6,250 nucleotides of DNA from Campylobacteraceae bacterium. GTDB lineage: Bacteria > Campylobacterota > Campylobacteria > Campylobacterales > Sulfurospirillaceae. The notes under the pieces were generated by a model that did not search any database, was not told the DNA's origin, and worked only from the letters and a program-made list of their open reading frames with translations. A program made the position numbers and the translations under genes. Shown here one piece after another: positions 1 through 6,250 of this stretch. The number at the start of each line of letters is the position of its first letter. Position 1 is the first letter of the stretch. Location: the NCBI GenBank assembly GCA_027055635.1, contig JALUMZ010000297.1, positions 1-6,250 of the forward strand, written 5' to 3'.

Positions 1-2
1 GT

Positions 3-50
3 GGTATAGCTAAAGAGCTTAAAAAAGGTGCGAAAGTAACTATTAAATAA
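3..50 (+). CDS. C-terminal end of an upstream gene, probably a PpiC/SurA-type peptidyl-prolyl cis-trans isomerase (partial)
   Basis: The frame starting at base 3 is open from the window edge to a TAA at 48-50 and reads GIAKELKKGAKVTIK. Only 15 residues are visible, so no domain can be seen. The tail is basic and Lys-rich and ends in a short beta-like stretch (KVTIK). The identity rests mainly on gene order: in H. pylori (HP0175-HP0176) and C. jejuni (Cj0596/Peb4-Cj0597) a secreted periplasmic parvulin-type isomerase lies immediately upstream of fba, and such proteins end in a similar 'LKKxAKIxYK'-like tail as far as I recall. The gap to fbaA is 12 bases, so the two genes are probably cotranscribed. 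That this is the end of a real gene is likely; the product is inference. Confidence 0.55.
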   Translation, partial: GIAKELKKGAKVTIK

Positions 51-62
51 AAAGGTCGTTTT

Positions 63-1142
63 ATGCAAAATGCAAAAATTTTTGATTTTGTTAAGCCCGG
101 TGTTGTGTTTGGTGATGATTTACAAAAAATGTTTGAAGTGGCAAAAGCAAACGCTTTTGCCTTTCCTGCTGTAAATGTAATAGGCACAGACTCTATAAAT
201 GCAGTTATGGAAGCAGCCAAAAAGGTTAATTCCCCTGTTATTATTCAGTTTTCAAACGGGGGCGCAAGTTTTTATGGTGGAAAAGGTATAGACTCTAAAA
301 CCTCTGCCGTATTGGGAGCTGTTAGCGGGGCTCTACATGTACATACACTCTCAAAGGCATATGGTATTCCTGTTGTGTTGCATACTGACCATGCAGCTAA
401 AAAACTACTTCCATGGATAGATGGTCTTTTAGATGCAGGAGAGTCCTATTTTAAAGAGCATGGATATCCTCTGTTTAGTTCACACATGTTAGATCTCTCT
501 GAAGAGAGTTTGGAAGAAAATATCTCTATAAGCAAAGAGTATCTAAAAAGGATGAGTAAGATAGGTATGACACTTGAGATTGAGCTTGGTTGTACCGGTG
601 GTGAAGAAGATGGTGTGGATAATTCACATCTCGATAACTCTGCACTCTATACTCAGCCTGAAGATGTGGCGTATGCTTATGAAGAGTTGAGTGAGGTGAG
701 TGACAGATTTACGATTGCTGCTTCGTTTGGCAATGTTCACGGGGTATATAAGCCTGGAAATGTACAGTTAACGCCAAAAATTTTAGATAATTCTCAAAAA
801 TACATAAGAGAAAAATTTGATTTAAAAGAAGAGAAGCCTGTGAATTTTGTATTTCATGGTGGTAGCGGTAGTGAACTAGAAGATATACGAGAGGCTATAA
901 GCTATGGTGTCATAAAGATGAACATAGATACAGACACCCAGTGGGCTTTTTGGGATGGCGTGAGAGAGTATTCGCAAGAGTATAGTGCATATCTTCAGTC
1001 TCAAATAGGAAATCCAGATGGAGATGATAAGCCAAATAAGAAGTATTATGATCCTAGAAAGTGGCTTAGGGCAGGTGAAGAGAGTGTGATAAAGAGGCTA
1101 GAGATCGCATTTTTAGATCTAAATTGTCTCGATAGAAATTAA
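63..1142 (+). CDS. fbaA: Class II fructose-bisphosphate aldolase
   Basis: This cytoplasmic zinc enzyme reversibly cleaves fructose 1,6-bisphosphate to dihydroxyacetone phosphate and glyceraldehyde 3-phosphate. In Campylobacterota, many of which lack a complete glycolysis, it is expected to serve mainly gluconeogenesis. The 359 residues equal the length of E. coli FbaA, and the catalytic residues fall at almost the same positions. Asp109 and zinc ligand His110 lie in LHTDHAAKKLLPW. Glu181 and Glu182 lie in the ELGCTGGEEDGVDN loop. His226 lies in FGNVHGVYKPG and His265 in FHGGSGS (zinc ligands). Asn287 and Asp289 lie in KMNIDTDTQWAF, and Arg332 is the phosphate-contacting Arg in DPRKWLR. The class II signature is complete and nothing is truncated. 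The ATG at 63 is preceded by AAAGG at 51-55 with a 7-base spacer. The gene follows the putative isomerase by 12 bases and is followed by a terminator-like hairpin. The family assignment is near certain. Confidence 0.98.
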   Translation: MQNAKIFDFVKPGVVFGDDLQKMFEVAKANAFAFPAVNVIGTDSINAVMEAAKKVNSPVIIQFSNGGASFYGGKGIDSKTSAVLGAVSGALHVHTLSKAYGIPVVLHTDHAAKKLLPWIDGLLDAGESYFKEHGYPLFSSHMLDLSEESLEENISISKEYLKRMSKIGMTLEIELGCTGGEEDGVDNSHLDNSALYTQPEDVAYAYEELSEVSDRFTIAASFGNVHGVYKPGNVQLTPKILDNSQKYIREKFDLKEEKPVNFVFHGGSGSELEDIREAISYGVIKMNIDTDTQWAFWDGVREYSQEYSAYLQSQIGNPDGDDKPNKKYYDPRKWLRAGEESVIKRLEIAFLDLNCLDRN

Positions 1143-1147
1143 AATAT

Positions 1148-1174
1148 AAGGCCTTCTTTTTGGAGGCTTTTGTT
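1148..1174 (+). terminator. Terminator-like hairpin after fbaA that overlaps the next gene's ribosome-binding site
   Basis: The 5' arm AAGGCCTTC (1148-1156) and the 3' arm GGAGGCTTT (1162-1170) can form a 9-bp stem with two G-T wobbles (1150-1168 and 1155-1163) around a TTTTT loop (1157-1161). The 3' end runs into a T-rich stretch, TTTTGTT (1168-1174), which fits a weak Rho-independent terminator for fbaA. The GGAGG at 1162-1166 is also the only good Shine-Dalgarno for the ATG at 1177 (10-base spacer). When folded, the stem would pair that site. Pairing and position are directly visible; termination or translational control is inference. Confidence 0.6.
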
Positions 1175-1176
1175 AT

Positions 1177-2046
1177 ATGTTTGCTAAATCCCCATTTGAA
1201 ACTCACTCTTTTTTAGATAGACTTTTTTATATAAAAAGAGATGATTTGCTTCATATCGATTTTTCCGGTAATAAAGCGAGAAAATTTGAATATTTTTTAT
1301 CCCAAGATTTTAAAGATATAAACAGAGTCGTCAGTTATGGCTCCAACCAATCAAATGCTATGTATTCACTATCTGTTCTTGCAAAGATGAGAGGGTGGGA
1401 ATTTATATATTTTTGTGACCATATACCCAAGTTTTTACAACAAAATCCCAATGGAAACTATAAATACGCACTCCAAAATGGTATGAAAATCTTCACAGGC
1501 CCAAATAGAGCAGAAGATGCGAATGGGTTAAAAGATAGTAAAACTCTTATCATACAAGAGGGAGGCAGACAAAAAGAGGCAGAATTTGGTATAAAAAACT
1601 TAGCAAAAGAGTTGATTTTGGATATCAAACATAAAAATATAAAAAATCCATATATCTTTCTGCCCTCAGGTACAGGAACTACAGCTTTATATCTACAAAA
1701 ACACTTACCATATCGTGTTTTTACTTGTGCCACGGTTGGAGATGATGAGTACCTAAAAAAACAGTTTAATGAACTTGAAAAAGATAAAAAACACTATCCT
1801 ATTATATTAGATTCTAAGAAAAAATACCATTATGGAAAGCTCTATCCTGAAGCTTTGAAGATTTATAGAGATTTAAAAACCGACATGGGTGTGGAGTTTG
1901 ATCTTCTATATGACCCTATCGGTTGGATAAAATTTTTAGAAAATATTGACACCATAGAAGGCACTCCGATATATATCCATCAAGGTGGACTTAAAGGAAA
2001 TGAATCCATGAAAGCAAGGTATGAGCGAAAATATGGTAAAATCTAG
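1177..2046 (+). CDS. PLP-dependent protein of the ACC deaminase/D-cysteine desulfhydrase family, divergent and short
   Basis: The 289-residue protein has the fold-type II PLP-enzyme pattern of the 1-aminocyclopropane-1-carboxylate deaminase/D-cysteine desulfhydrase family. The PLP-binding lysine should be Lys33 in KRDDLLHIDFSGNKARKFEY. A QSN motif at 58-60 aligns with the active-site Ser78-Asn79 region of Pseudomonas ACC deaminase. LPSGTGTTA (162-170) is the expected phosphate-binding loop. IIQEGGR (125-131) and IHQGGLKGN (267-275) match other conserved family segments. Differences: family members usually have about 325-340 residues. The segment that normally reads DPVY(E/T)GK, with the tyrosine next to PLP, here reads DPIGWIK (246-252), so Tyr is replaced by Gly249 and the specificity residue by Trp250. 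ACC deamination therefore seems unlikely; D-cysteine or another amino acid is possible, as is a non-canonical activity. The start is supported by GGAGG at 1162-1166. The gene lies 25 bases upstream of hisD and is probably cotranscribed with it. Family is secure; substrate is unknown. Confidence 0.85.
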   Translation: MFAKSPFETHSFLDRLFYIKRDDLLHIDFSGNKARKFEYFLSQDFKDINRVVSYGSNQSNAMYSLSVLAKMRGWEFIYFCDHIPKFLQQNPNGNYKYALQNGMKIFTGPNRAEDANGLKDSKTLIIQEGGRQKEAEFGIKNLAKELILDIKHKNIKNPYIFLPSGTGTTALYLQKHLPYRVFTCATVGDDEYLKKQFNELEKDKKHYPIILDSKKKYHYGKLYPEALKIYRDLKTDMGVEFDLLYDPIGWIKFLENIDTIEGTPIYIHQGGLKGNESMKARYERKYGKI

Positions 2047-2071
2047 TTAGGTACTTGTAAAGGAAAAGTGA

Positions 2072-3358
2072 ATGTTAGAGATAAGAACAGATGATACAAA
2101 TTTTCAAAAAGAGTTTCAAAAACTTCTTCAAAGAGGGAAGATGGATATAGACAATGTATCCAAGATCGTCTCAGAGTTGATTGATGAGATAAAACAAGAG
2201 GGTAATAGTGCTCTGAAAAAACATATAGAAAAGTTTGACAAATGGAGCCCAAAAGATGATGAGAGCTTGCAAATATCTACAAAAGATATGGAAAAAGCGT
2301 ATGGTGATTTGGATAAAGAACTAAAAGATGCACTAAATCTAGCTTTTAACAGGATTAAAGATTATCATGAAAAATTATTGCCAAAAACATGGATGCAAGA
2401 GGATGAAACAGGCTCAATTTTAGGGCAAAAGATAACAGCAGTTGATAGAGCAGGACTCTATATACCAGGCGGCAAAGCAGCATATCCAAGTTCGCTTTTG
2501 ATGAATGCCATACCGGCTATCGTAGCAGGTGTTGAAGAGATTGTAGTTTGTACTCCCGCACCAAATAATGAGTTAAACTCTCTGCTTTTAGCTGCTATGC
2601 ACCTATGTGGTATCAAAAAAGCTTATAAGGTTGGAGGTGCTAGTGCGATAGGTGCTATGGCTTATGGAACACAAACTATTCCAAAAGTTGATGTGATTAC
2701 GGGTCCGGGAAATATCTTTGTAGCGACAGCAAAAAAGCTAGTCTATGGTGTAGTAAATATAGATATGATAGCAGGTCCTAGCGAGATAGGAGTTTTAGCT
2801 GACAGTAGTGCAAAAGCCAATCTTTTAGCTATAGATTTGCTCTCTCAGGCAGAACATGATGAGATGGCAAGTTCAATTTTGATAACTACTGATGAAAGAT
2901 TGGCCAAAGAGACAAGAGATGAGATTGAAGTATGGCTAAAAAAACTAGATAGAGAGAAAATCGCAAGAACATCTATAGAAAACAGGGGAGCTATCATCGT
3001 AGCAAAAGATATGCAAGAGGCTATGTACTTGATGAATAAAATTGCTCCTGAGCACCTTGAAATAGTTTGTGAAAATTATATGGATTTACTGCCAAAGATA
3101 AAACATGCCGGGGCTATTTTTCTAGGGAGTTATACACCTGAGCCTATAGGAGACTATATAGCAGGACCAAACCATACACTCCCAACCGGTGGAACGGCAA
3201 AATTTTACTCTCCTTTGAGTGTTGATAATTTTATAAAAAAGTCTTCAATCATCAGTATGAGCAAAAGTGGGATACAGGAGATAGGAAAAGAGTGTGCATT
3301 ATTGGCAAAAACAGAGGGATTGGGAGCTCACGCTGCTTCCGTAATGCAAAGACTTTAG
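2072..3358 (+). CDS. hisD: Histidinol dehydrogenase
   Basis: This zinc enzyme catalyses the last two steps of histidine biosynthesis, oxidising L-histidinol to L-histidine through histidinal with two NAD+. Its 428 residues match the usual length of about 430. The family signature runs from about 207 to 243 (VDVITGPGNIFVATAKK, then AGPSEIGVLAD). The zinc ligands are all present: Gln259 and His262 (LLSQAEHDE), Asp361 (PIGDYIAGPNHTLPTGG) and His420 (EGLGAHAASV). The catalytic Glu327-His328 pair is in APEHLE. The ATG at 2072 has AGGA at 2061-2064 with a 7-base spacer. The gene stands apart from any other his gene here, between the PLP protein (25-base gap) and the TetR gene (23-base gap), so it is not in a classical his operon at this locus. 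The enzyme looks fully functional. Confidence 0.98.
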   Translation: MLEIRTDDTNFQKEFQKLLQRGKMDIDNVSKIVSELIDEIKQEGNSALKKHIEKFDKWSPKDDESLQISTKDMEKAYGDLDKELKDALNLAFNRIKDYHEKLLPKTWMQEDETGSILGQKITAVDRAGLYIPGGKAAYPSSLLMNAIPAIVAGVEEIVVCTPAPNNELNSLLLAAMHLCGIKKAYKVGGASAIGAMAYGTQTIPKVDVITGPGNIFVATAKKLVYGVVNIDMIAGPSEIGVLADSSAKANLLAIDLLSQAEHDEMASSILITTDERLAKETRDEIEVWLKKLDREKIARTSIENRGAIIVAKDMQEAMYLMNKIAPEHLEIVCENYMDLLPKIKHAGAIFLGSYTPEPIGDYIAGPNHTLPTGGTAKFYSPLSVDNFIKKSSIISMSKSGIQEIGKECALLAKTEGLGAHAASVMQRL

Positions 3359-3381
3359 CAGAGTTACTTGCATAAAAGATA

Positions 3382-3978
3382 ATGGAGCTAAAATTGACTA
3401 AAAAACTTAAAAAAACCGAACTTATTCTTGAAAAATCTTTAATTCTTTTTTCGAAAAAGGGATTTTACAGTACAACCATACCAGATATCGCAAAAGCAAT
3501 GGATATGAGTGTAGGAAATTTATATAACTATTTTTCCTCAAAGGAAGAGTTGGCTAGAAGTGTTATAAAGTACTCATCAGATATATTGGGTGCAAAGATA
3601 AAAATTATAAATGAACAAGATATAAATACAAAAGATAAGATTCATGCTATCGTAAAATTATATTTTGATATGGCAATAAACCAGCCTGAGCATTTGGATT
3701 TTTTTCTAAGAGTTTATCTGGCAAACAAAGAGATTTTTAAAGATGGTTGCGAAGGTATGGTGTGTGTGGCAGCTTTTGTTACTGAACTTATGATATTTTT
3801 TGAAGAGGGTGTTAGGCGAAAAGAGCTTAGAAATCAGAATTTTTTCTCTGCATTCGGTCTATTTATGGGCTATCTCGGCGGTTTTGTATTTTTAAACGGT
3901 GAAGGTATCCTTGATGATAAACTTGAAAATTATGTTGATGATATATCTGAAAATATCTACAGGGCTTTGAAAATCTAA
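3382..3978 (+). CDS. TetR/AcrR-family transcriptional regulator
   Basis: The protein has 198 residues, a typical TetR length. The N-terminal DNA-binding domain spans about residues 10-60: helix 1 (ILEKSLILFSKKGFYST), the helix-turn-helix IPDIAKAMDMSVGNLYNYF (33-51) with recognition helix around 44-51, and the usual follow-on SSKEELARSVI. The C-terminal part (about 65-198) is alpha-helical, with aromatic and hydrophobic stretches near 105-116 and 153-172 typical of a ligand-binding and dimer region; the ligand cannot be read from sequence. The start is uncertain. The ATG at 3382 has no clear Shine-Dalgarno. A TTG at 3394 has GGAG at 3384-3387 with a 6-base spacer, and would give a 194-residue protein beginning MTKKLKK, a common N-terminus in this family. 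The gene ends 5 bases before hypF, so control of hypF or of hydrogenase genes is a reasonable guess, but a target elsewhere, such as an efflux system, is equally allowed. Confidence 0.92.
   Translation: MELKLTKKLKKTELILEKSLILFSKKGFYSTTIPDIAKAMDMSVGNLYNYFSSKEELARSVIKYSSDILGAKIKIINEQDINTKDKIHAIVKLYFDMAINQPEHLDFFLRVYLANKEIFKDGCEGMVCVAAFVTELMIFFEEGVRRKELRNQNFFSAFGLFMGYLGGFVFLNGEGILDDKLENYVDDISENIYRALKI
3384..3387 (+). promoter_or_regulatory. Shine-Dalgarno that favours a TTG start for the TetR gene
   Basis: GGAG at 3384-3387 lies 6 bases before an in-frame TTG at 3394. It overlaps the more upstream ATG at 3382 and so cannot serve that start. It is the best ribosome-binding match in this gap, which makes initiation at 3394 a serious alternative to 3382. 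This is a start-site inference only. Confidence 0.4.
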
Positions 3979-3983
3979 ATATC

Positions 3984-6212
3984 TTGAGTAGTAAAAAAAG
4001 ATATATATACAGGATTGAGGGCATTGTCCAAGGTGTAGGTTTCCGTCCTTTTATTTATCAAATAGCTCATAGCAACTTTTTAAAAGGCTATGTTCTAAAC
4101 AATTCACTAGGTGTTGCAATTGATATAGAGGGAGAGATTGAGAGCTTAAAAAAGTTTGATAACTCTCTACATGTAGAGCTTCCACCACTTAGCAGAGTTG
4201 ATGTTATAGACAAAACAGAATTAGAATTTTTTGGTTATCAAGATTTTGAAATCAGAAAAAGTGATGAAAAAGCCAGTAAACACACTCTAGTATCTCCTGA
4301 TATGTCGATATGTGACGATTGCTTGAGCGAACTTAGAGATAAAAATAACTTTAGGCATAACTACTATTTTATCAACTGTACAAATTGTGGACCAAGATAC
4401 TCTATCATCAAGACAGTTCCTTACGATAGAGTAAATACATCTATGAGTATCTTCCAAATGTGTCAAAAATGCAAAAGTGAATATACCAACCCCATGGATA
4501 GAAGATATCACGCTCAACCTATCAGTTGTGAAGATTGTGGACCGGAGATTTCTCTCAAAACCATAGATGGAATAGTGCTAGCCAAAAACAGTGAGGCGAT
4601 AGATAAAATATCAAGCTTAATCACAAAAGGACACATTGTTGCTATGAAAGGTATGGGAGGCTTTCATCTGATATGTGATGCCACACAAAACAGAGTTGTA
4701 AAAGAGCTAAGAGAGAGAAAGAAAAGATCAACAAAACCTTTTGCCGTAATGTTTGAAACGATAGACGATATAAAAAAATGCTCAAATATCACAAATGATG
4801 AAGAAAAGGCGATAACTTCCATACAAAGACCCATAGTGCTTGTCAAAAAAAATGCAAAGAGCTCTTTGATTAGTGACTTAGTCGCTCCTTATATAGATAG
4901 GCTAGGGGTATTTTTGCCCTACACTCCTTTGCATGTGCTACTTTTACAAGAACTCAAAAAGCCTATCATCGCTACGAGCGCAAATAGATCTGGTGAACCG
5001 ATAATAAAAGATGCAAAAGAGTTAGAAAAATCACTTGGAAATATAGTAGAATTTTACCTTGACTACAACAGAGAAATAGTAAATGCCAGTGATGACAGCG
5101 TCTTGCAAATCATTGAGGGCAAACAACTTTTCATGAGAGCATCAAGGGGATTTACACCTATGAGTTTTAGGAGTAAATATACTGAAAAAAGGCATATACT
5201 CGCAGTCGGGGCTCATCAAAAAAACTCTATTGCCCTATATCTTGATAACCAAATCATACTTAGCCCTTACATTGGAGATTTAGACAGTGTGAAGAGTTGT
5301 GAGTTTTTCCAAAGAACGCTAGAGACTTTTAAAAAACTATACAACTTTGATCCCGAAGTGATTATTTGTGATCTTCATCCAAACTATTTTACAACTCAAT
5401 GGGCAAAAAAACAGAATAAAAAAGTCTATCAAATTCAGCACCATTTCGCGCATATACTTTCATGTATGTTTGAGCATGATTTAAAAGATGAGCTTTTAGG
5501 TATCGCTTGGGATGGAACAGGATATGGAGATGATGGAACTATCTGGGGTGGCGAATTTTTCATCTGTGATAGAAAATCTTACAAAAGAGTAGCCTATTTT
5601 GAGCCATTTTATCTCTTGGGTGGGGATAAGAGTATCAAAGATATAAAGAGAGTAGCTATATCTATGATATTTGATGTTGTAAAAGATGATGATTTTAGTA
5701 GTTTTAAAAACTTTGTGGATCTGTTTGATAAAAATGAATTTTCAATCCTTAAACAGATGCACCAAAAAAATATAAATGCCATCAAATGCTCCTCTGTTGG
5801 TAGAATTTTTGATGCAGTCGTAGTTTTTAGTGGAGTTTGTGAGAGTGTAACTTATGACGGTGAAAGCGGACTTATCATCGAGAGTCTCTATGATGAGGGT
5901 ATCAGCCAAAGTTATGAATTTTATCTTGATGGAGATGTCATCAGATACAAACATATATTTGCACAAATGTTAAAAGATAAAAATCCAAGCCTTATAGCTA
6001 CGAAGTTTATAAATGGATTGGTTGATATACTTTTCAAAATTTCAAATAGATATGATTTGGATATCGCCTTTGGAGGAGGGGTTTTTCAAAACCGAACCAT
6101 TTTGGAGAAAATCACAAAAAAACCAATGAAACAAAAGATATATTTTCCCCACAAACTCCCGATAAACGATGGAGGAATCGCAGTAGGACAATTATATAAT
6201 TACTTGATTTGA
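3984..6212 (+). CDS. hypF: [NiFe] hydrogenase maturation carbamoyltransferase HypF
   Basis: HypF converts carbamoyl phosphate and ATP to carbamoyl adenylate and transfers the carbamoyl group to the C-terminal cysteine of HypE, the first step in making the CN ligands of the NiFe(CN)2CO centre. The 742 residues match the usual length of about 750, and all domains are present. The acylphosphatase-like domain (about 5-92) has GIVQGVGFRPF with Arg21, plus Asn39. Two zinc-finger-like motifs have Cys110/113/132/135 and Cys160/163/182/185, with regular CX2C-X18-CX2C spacing in each. The YrdC-like domain (about 200-390) contains KELRERKKRSTKPFAVM and TSANRSGEP. The Kae1-like domain (about 404-742) contains QHHFAH (His486, His490), AWDGTGYGDDGTIWGGE (504-524), FGGGVFQNR (696-704) and INDGG with Asp729. 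Translation starts at a TTG: a stop at 3948-3950 and the absence of ATG/GTG before the acylphosphatase motif leave no better start. No Shine-Dalgarno is visible, so coupling to the TetR gene 5 bases upstream is likely. No other hyp or hydrogenase gene is in the window. Confidence 0.98.
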   Translation: MSSKKRYIYRIEGIVQGVGFRPFIYQIAHSNFLKGYVLNNSLGVAIDIEGEIESLKKFDNSLHVELPPLSRVDVIDKTELEFFGYQDFEIRKSDEKASKHTLVSPDMSICDDCLSELRDKNNFRHNYYFINCTNCGPRYSIIKTVPYDRVNTSMSIFQMCQKCKSEYTNPMDRRYHAQPISCEDCGPEISLKTIDGIVLAKNSEAIDKISSLITKGHIVAMKGMGGFHLICDATQNRVVKELRERKKRSTKPFAVMFETIDDIKKCSNITNDEEKAITSIQRPIVLVKKNAKSSLISDLVAPYIDRLGVFLPYTPLHVLLLQELKKPIIATSANRSGEPIIKDAKELEKSLGNIVEFYLDYNREIVNASDDSVLQIIEGKQLFMRASRGFTPMSFRSKYTEKRHILAVGAHQKNSIALYLDNQIILSPYIGDLDSVKSCEFFQRTLETFKKLYNFDPEVIICDLHPNYFTTQWAKKQNKKVYQIQHHFAHILSCMFEHDLKDELLGIAWDGTGYGDDGTIWGGEFFICDRKSYKRVAYFEPFYLLGGDKSIKDIKRVAISMIFDVVKDDDFSSFKNFVDLFDKNEFSILKQMHQKNINAIKCSSVGRIFDAVVVFSGVCESVTYDGESGLIIESLYDEGISQSYEFYLDGDVIRYKHIFAQMLKDKNPSLIATKFINGLVDILFKISNRYDLDIAFGGGVFQNRTILEKITKKPMKQKIYFPHKLPINDGGIAVGQLYNYLI

Positions 6213-6250
6213 TTATCTTTTTAGCTAGCAATCTTTGAGAGCTTCAATAT
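6213..6250. other. Tail after hypF with no supported feature
   Basis: These 38 bases hold a short T run (6217-6222) and a GCTAGC palindrome (6224-6229) but no stem with a T-tract that would make a convincing terminator. On the minus strand two frames are open from the window edge and end in stops at 6221-6223 (reading ILKLSKIAS) and 6225-6227 (reading IEALKDC). One of them could be the end of a convergent gene, but fewer than ten codons are visible, so I do not call it. Confidence 0.3.

Noticed and set aside
1458..1733. Antisense open frame of 91 codons inside the PLP gene
   Set aside because: It lies wholly opposite a gene with clear family motifs, has a composition expected of an antisense shadow (Cys/Phe/Ser-rich) and no ribosome-binding site support.
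2043..2252. Antisense open frame of 69 codons across the hisD start
   Set aside because: It overlaps the well-supported start of hisD, its predicted product is low-complexity Leu/Phe/Ser-rich, and nothing suggests expression.
3344..3373. Inverted repeat ATGCAA (3344-3349) and TTGCAT (3368-3373) around the hisD stop, considered as a TetR operator
   Set aside because: The arms are only 6 bases with an 18-base spacer and one lies in hisD coding sequence; such matches are common by chance in AT-rich DNA.
3378..3383. GATAAT as a -10 element in the hisD-TetR gap
   Set aside because: There is no supporting upstream element, and transcription from it would start beyond or at the candidate start codons, removing the ribosome site.
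4287..4846. Two antisense open frames within hypF (4287-4517 and 4664-4846), and a third at 5742-5966
   Set aside because: All are opposite the zinc-finger, YrdC-like and Kae1-like coding regions of hypF, and none resembles a known protein; they are reading-frame shadows.
6190..6201. Perfect 12-base AT palindrome AATTATATAATT at the end of hypF
   Set aside because: It is coding (QLYNYL), has no GC pairs and no following T-tract at the right distance, so it is unlikely to be a terminator or operator.
1..6250. Possible mobile element, CRISPR array, tRNA/rRNA or toxin-antitoxin system
   Set aside because: No direct-repeat arrays, transposase or recombinase motifs, cloverleaf-like segments or small paired genes are visible; the window is filled by six housekeeping or regulatory coding regions.

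Overview
The window is a compact, AT-rich stretch of bacterial chromosome with every gene on the + strand and intergenic gaps of 5 to 34 bases. The protein sequences, the low GC and the order 'short Lys-rich C-terminus, then class II fructose-bisphosphate aldolase' point to the Campylobacterota (Epsilonproteobacteria). In Helicobacter pylori and Campylobacter jejuni a periplasmic peptidyl-prolyl isomerase gene directly precedes fba. A HypF protein implies that the organism matures [NiFe] hydrogenases, which fits a hydrogen-using relative such as Sulfurimonas, Sulfurovum or similar. The genus is an inference and cannot be fixed from this window.

Layout: 1-50, the last 15 codons of an upstream gene, probably the isomerase. 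63-1142, fbaA, class II fructose-bisphosphate aldolase, intact. 1148-1174, a hairpin and T-rich run that resembles an intrinsic terminator; its 3' arm carries the ribosome-binding site of the next gene. 1177-2046, a short and divergent PLP-dependent protein of the ACC deaminase/D-cysteine desulfhydrase family. 2072-3358, hisD, intact, with no other his gene in view. 3382-3978, a TetR-type regulator. 3984-6212, hypF, complete. 6213-6250, a short tail with no supported feature.

The genes form two or three functional blocks rather than one pathway: central carbon metabolism (fbaA, with the upstream gene), amino-acid metabolism (the PLP protein and hisD, probably cotranscribed), and hydrogenase maturation (the TetR gene and hypF, 5 bases apart). 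All gaps after position 1176 are short and I see no convincing promoter or terminator in them, so the last four genes may be one transcript.

I see no mobile element, CRISPR array, RNA gene, frameshift or clearly new multigene system. The points most worth a second look are the terminator/RBS overlap at 1148-1174, the PLP protein that lacks a usually conserved active-site tyrosine, and the tight TetR-hypF pair, in which hypF can only begin at a TTG with no visible Shine-Dalgarno.
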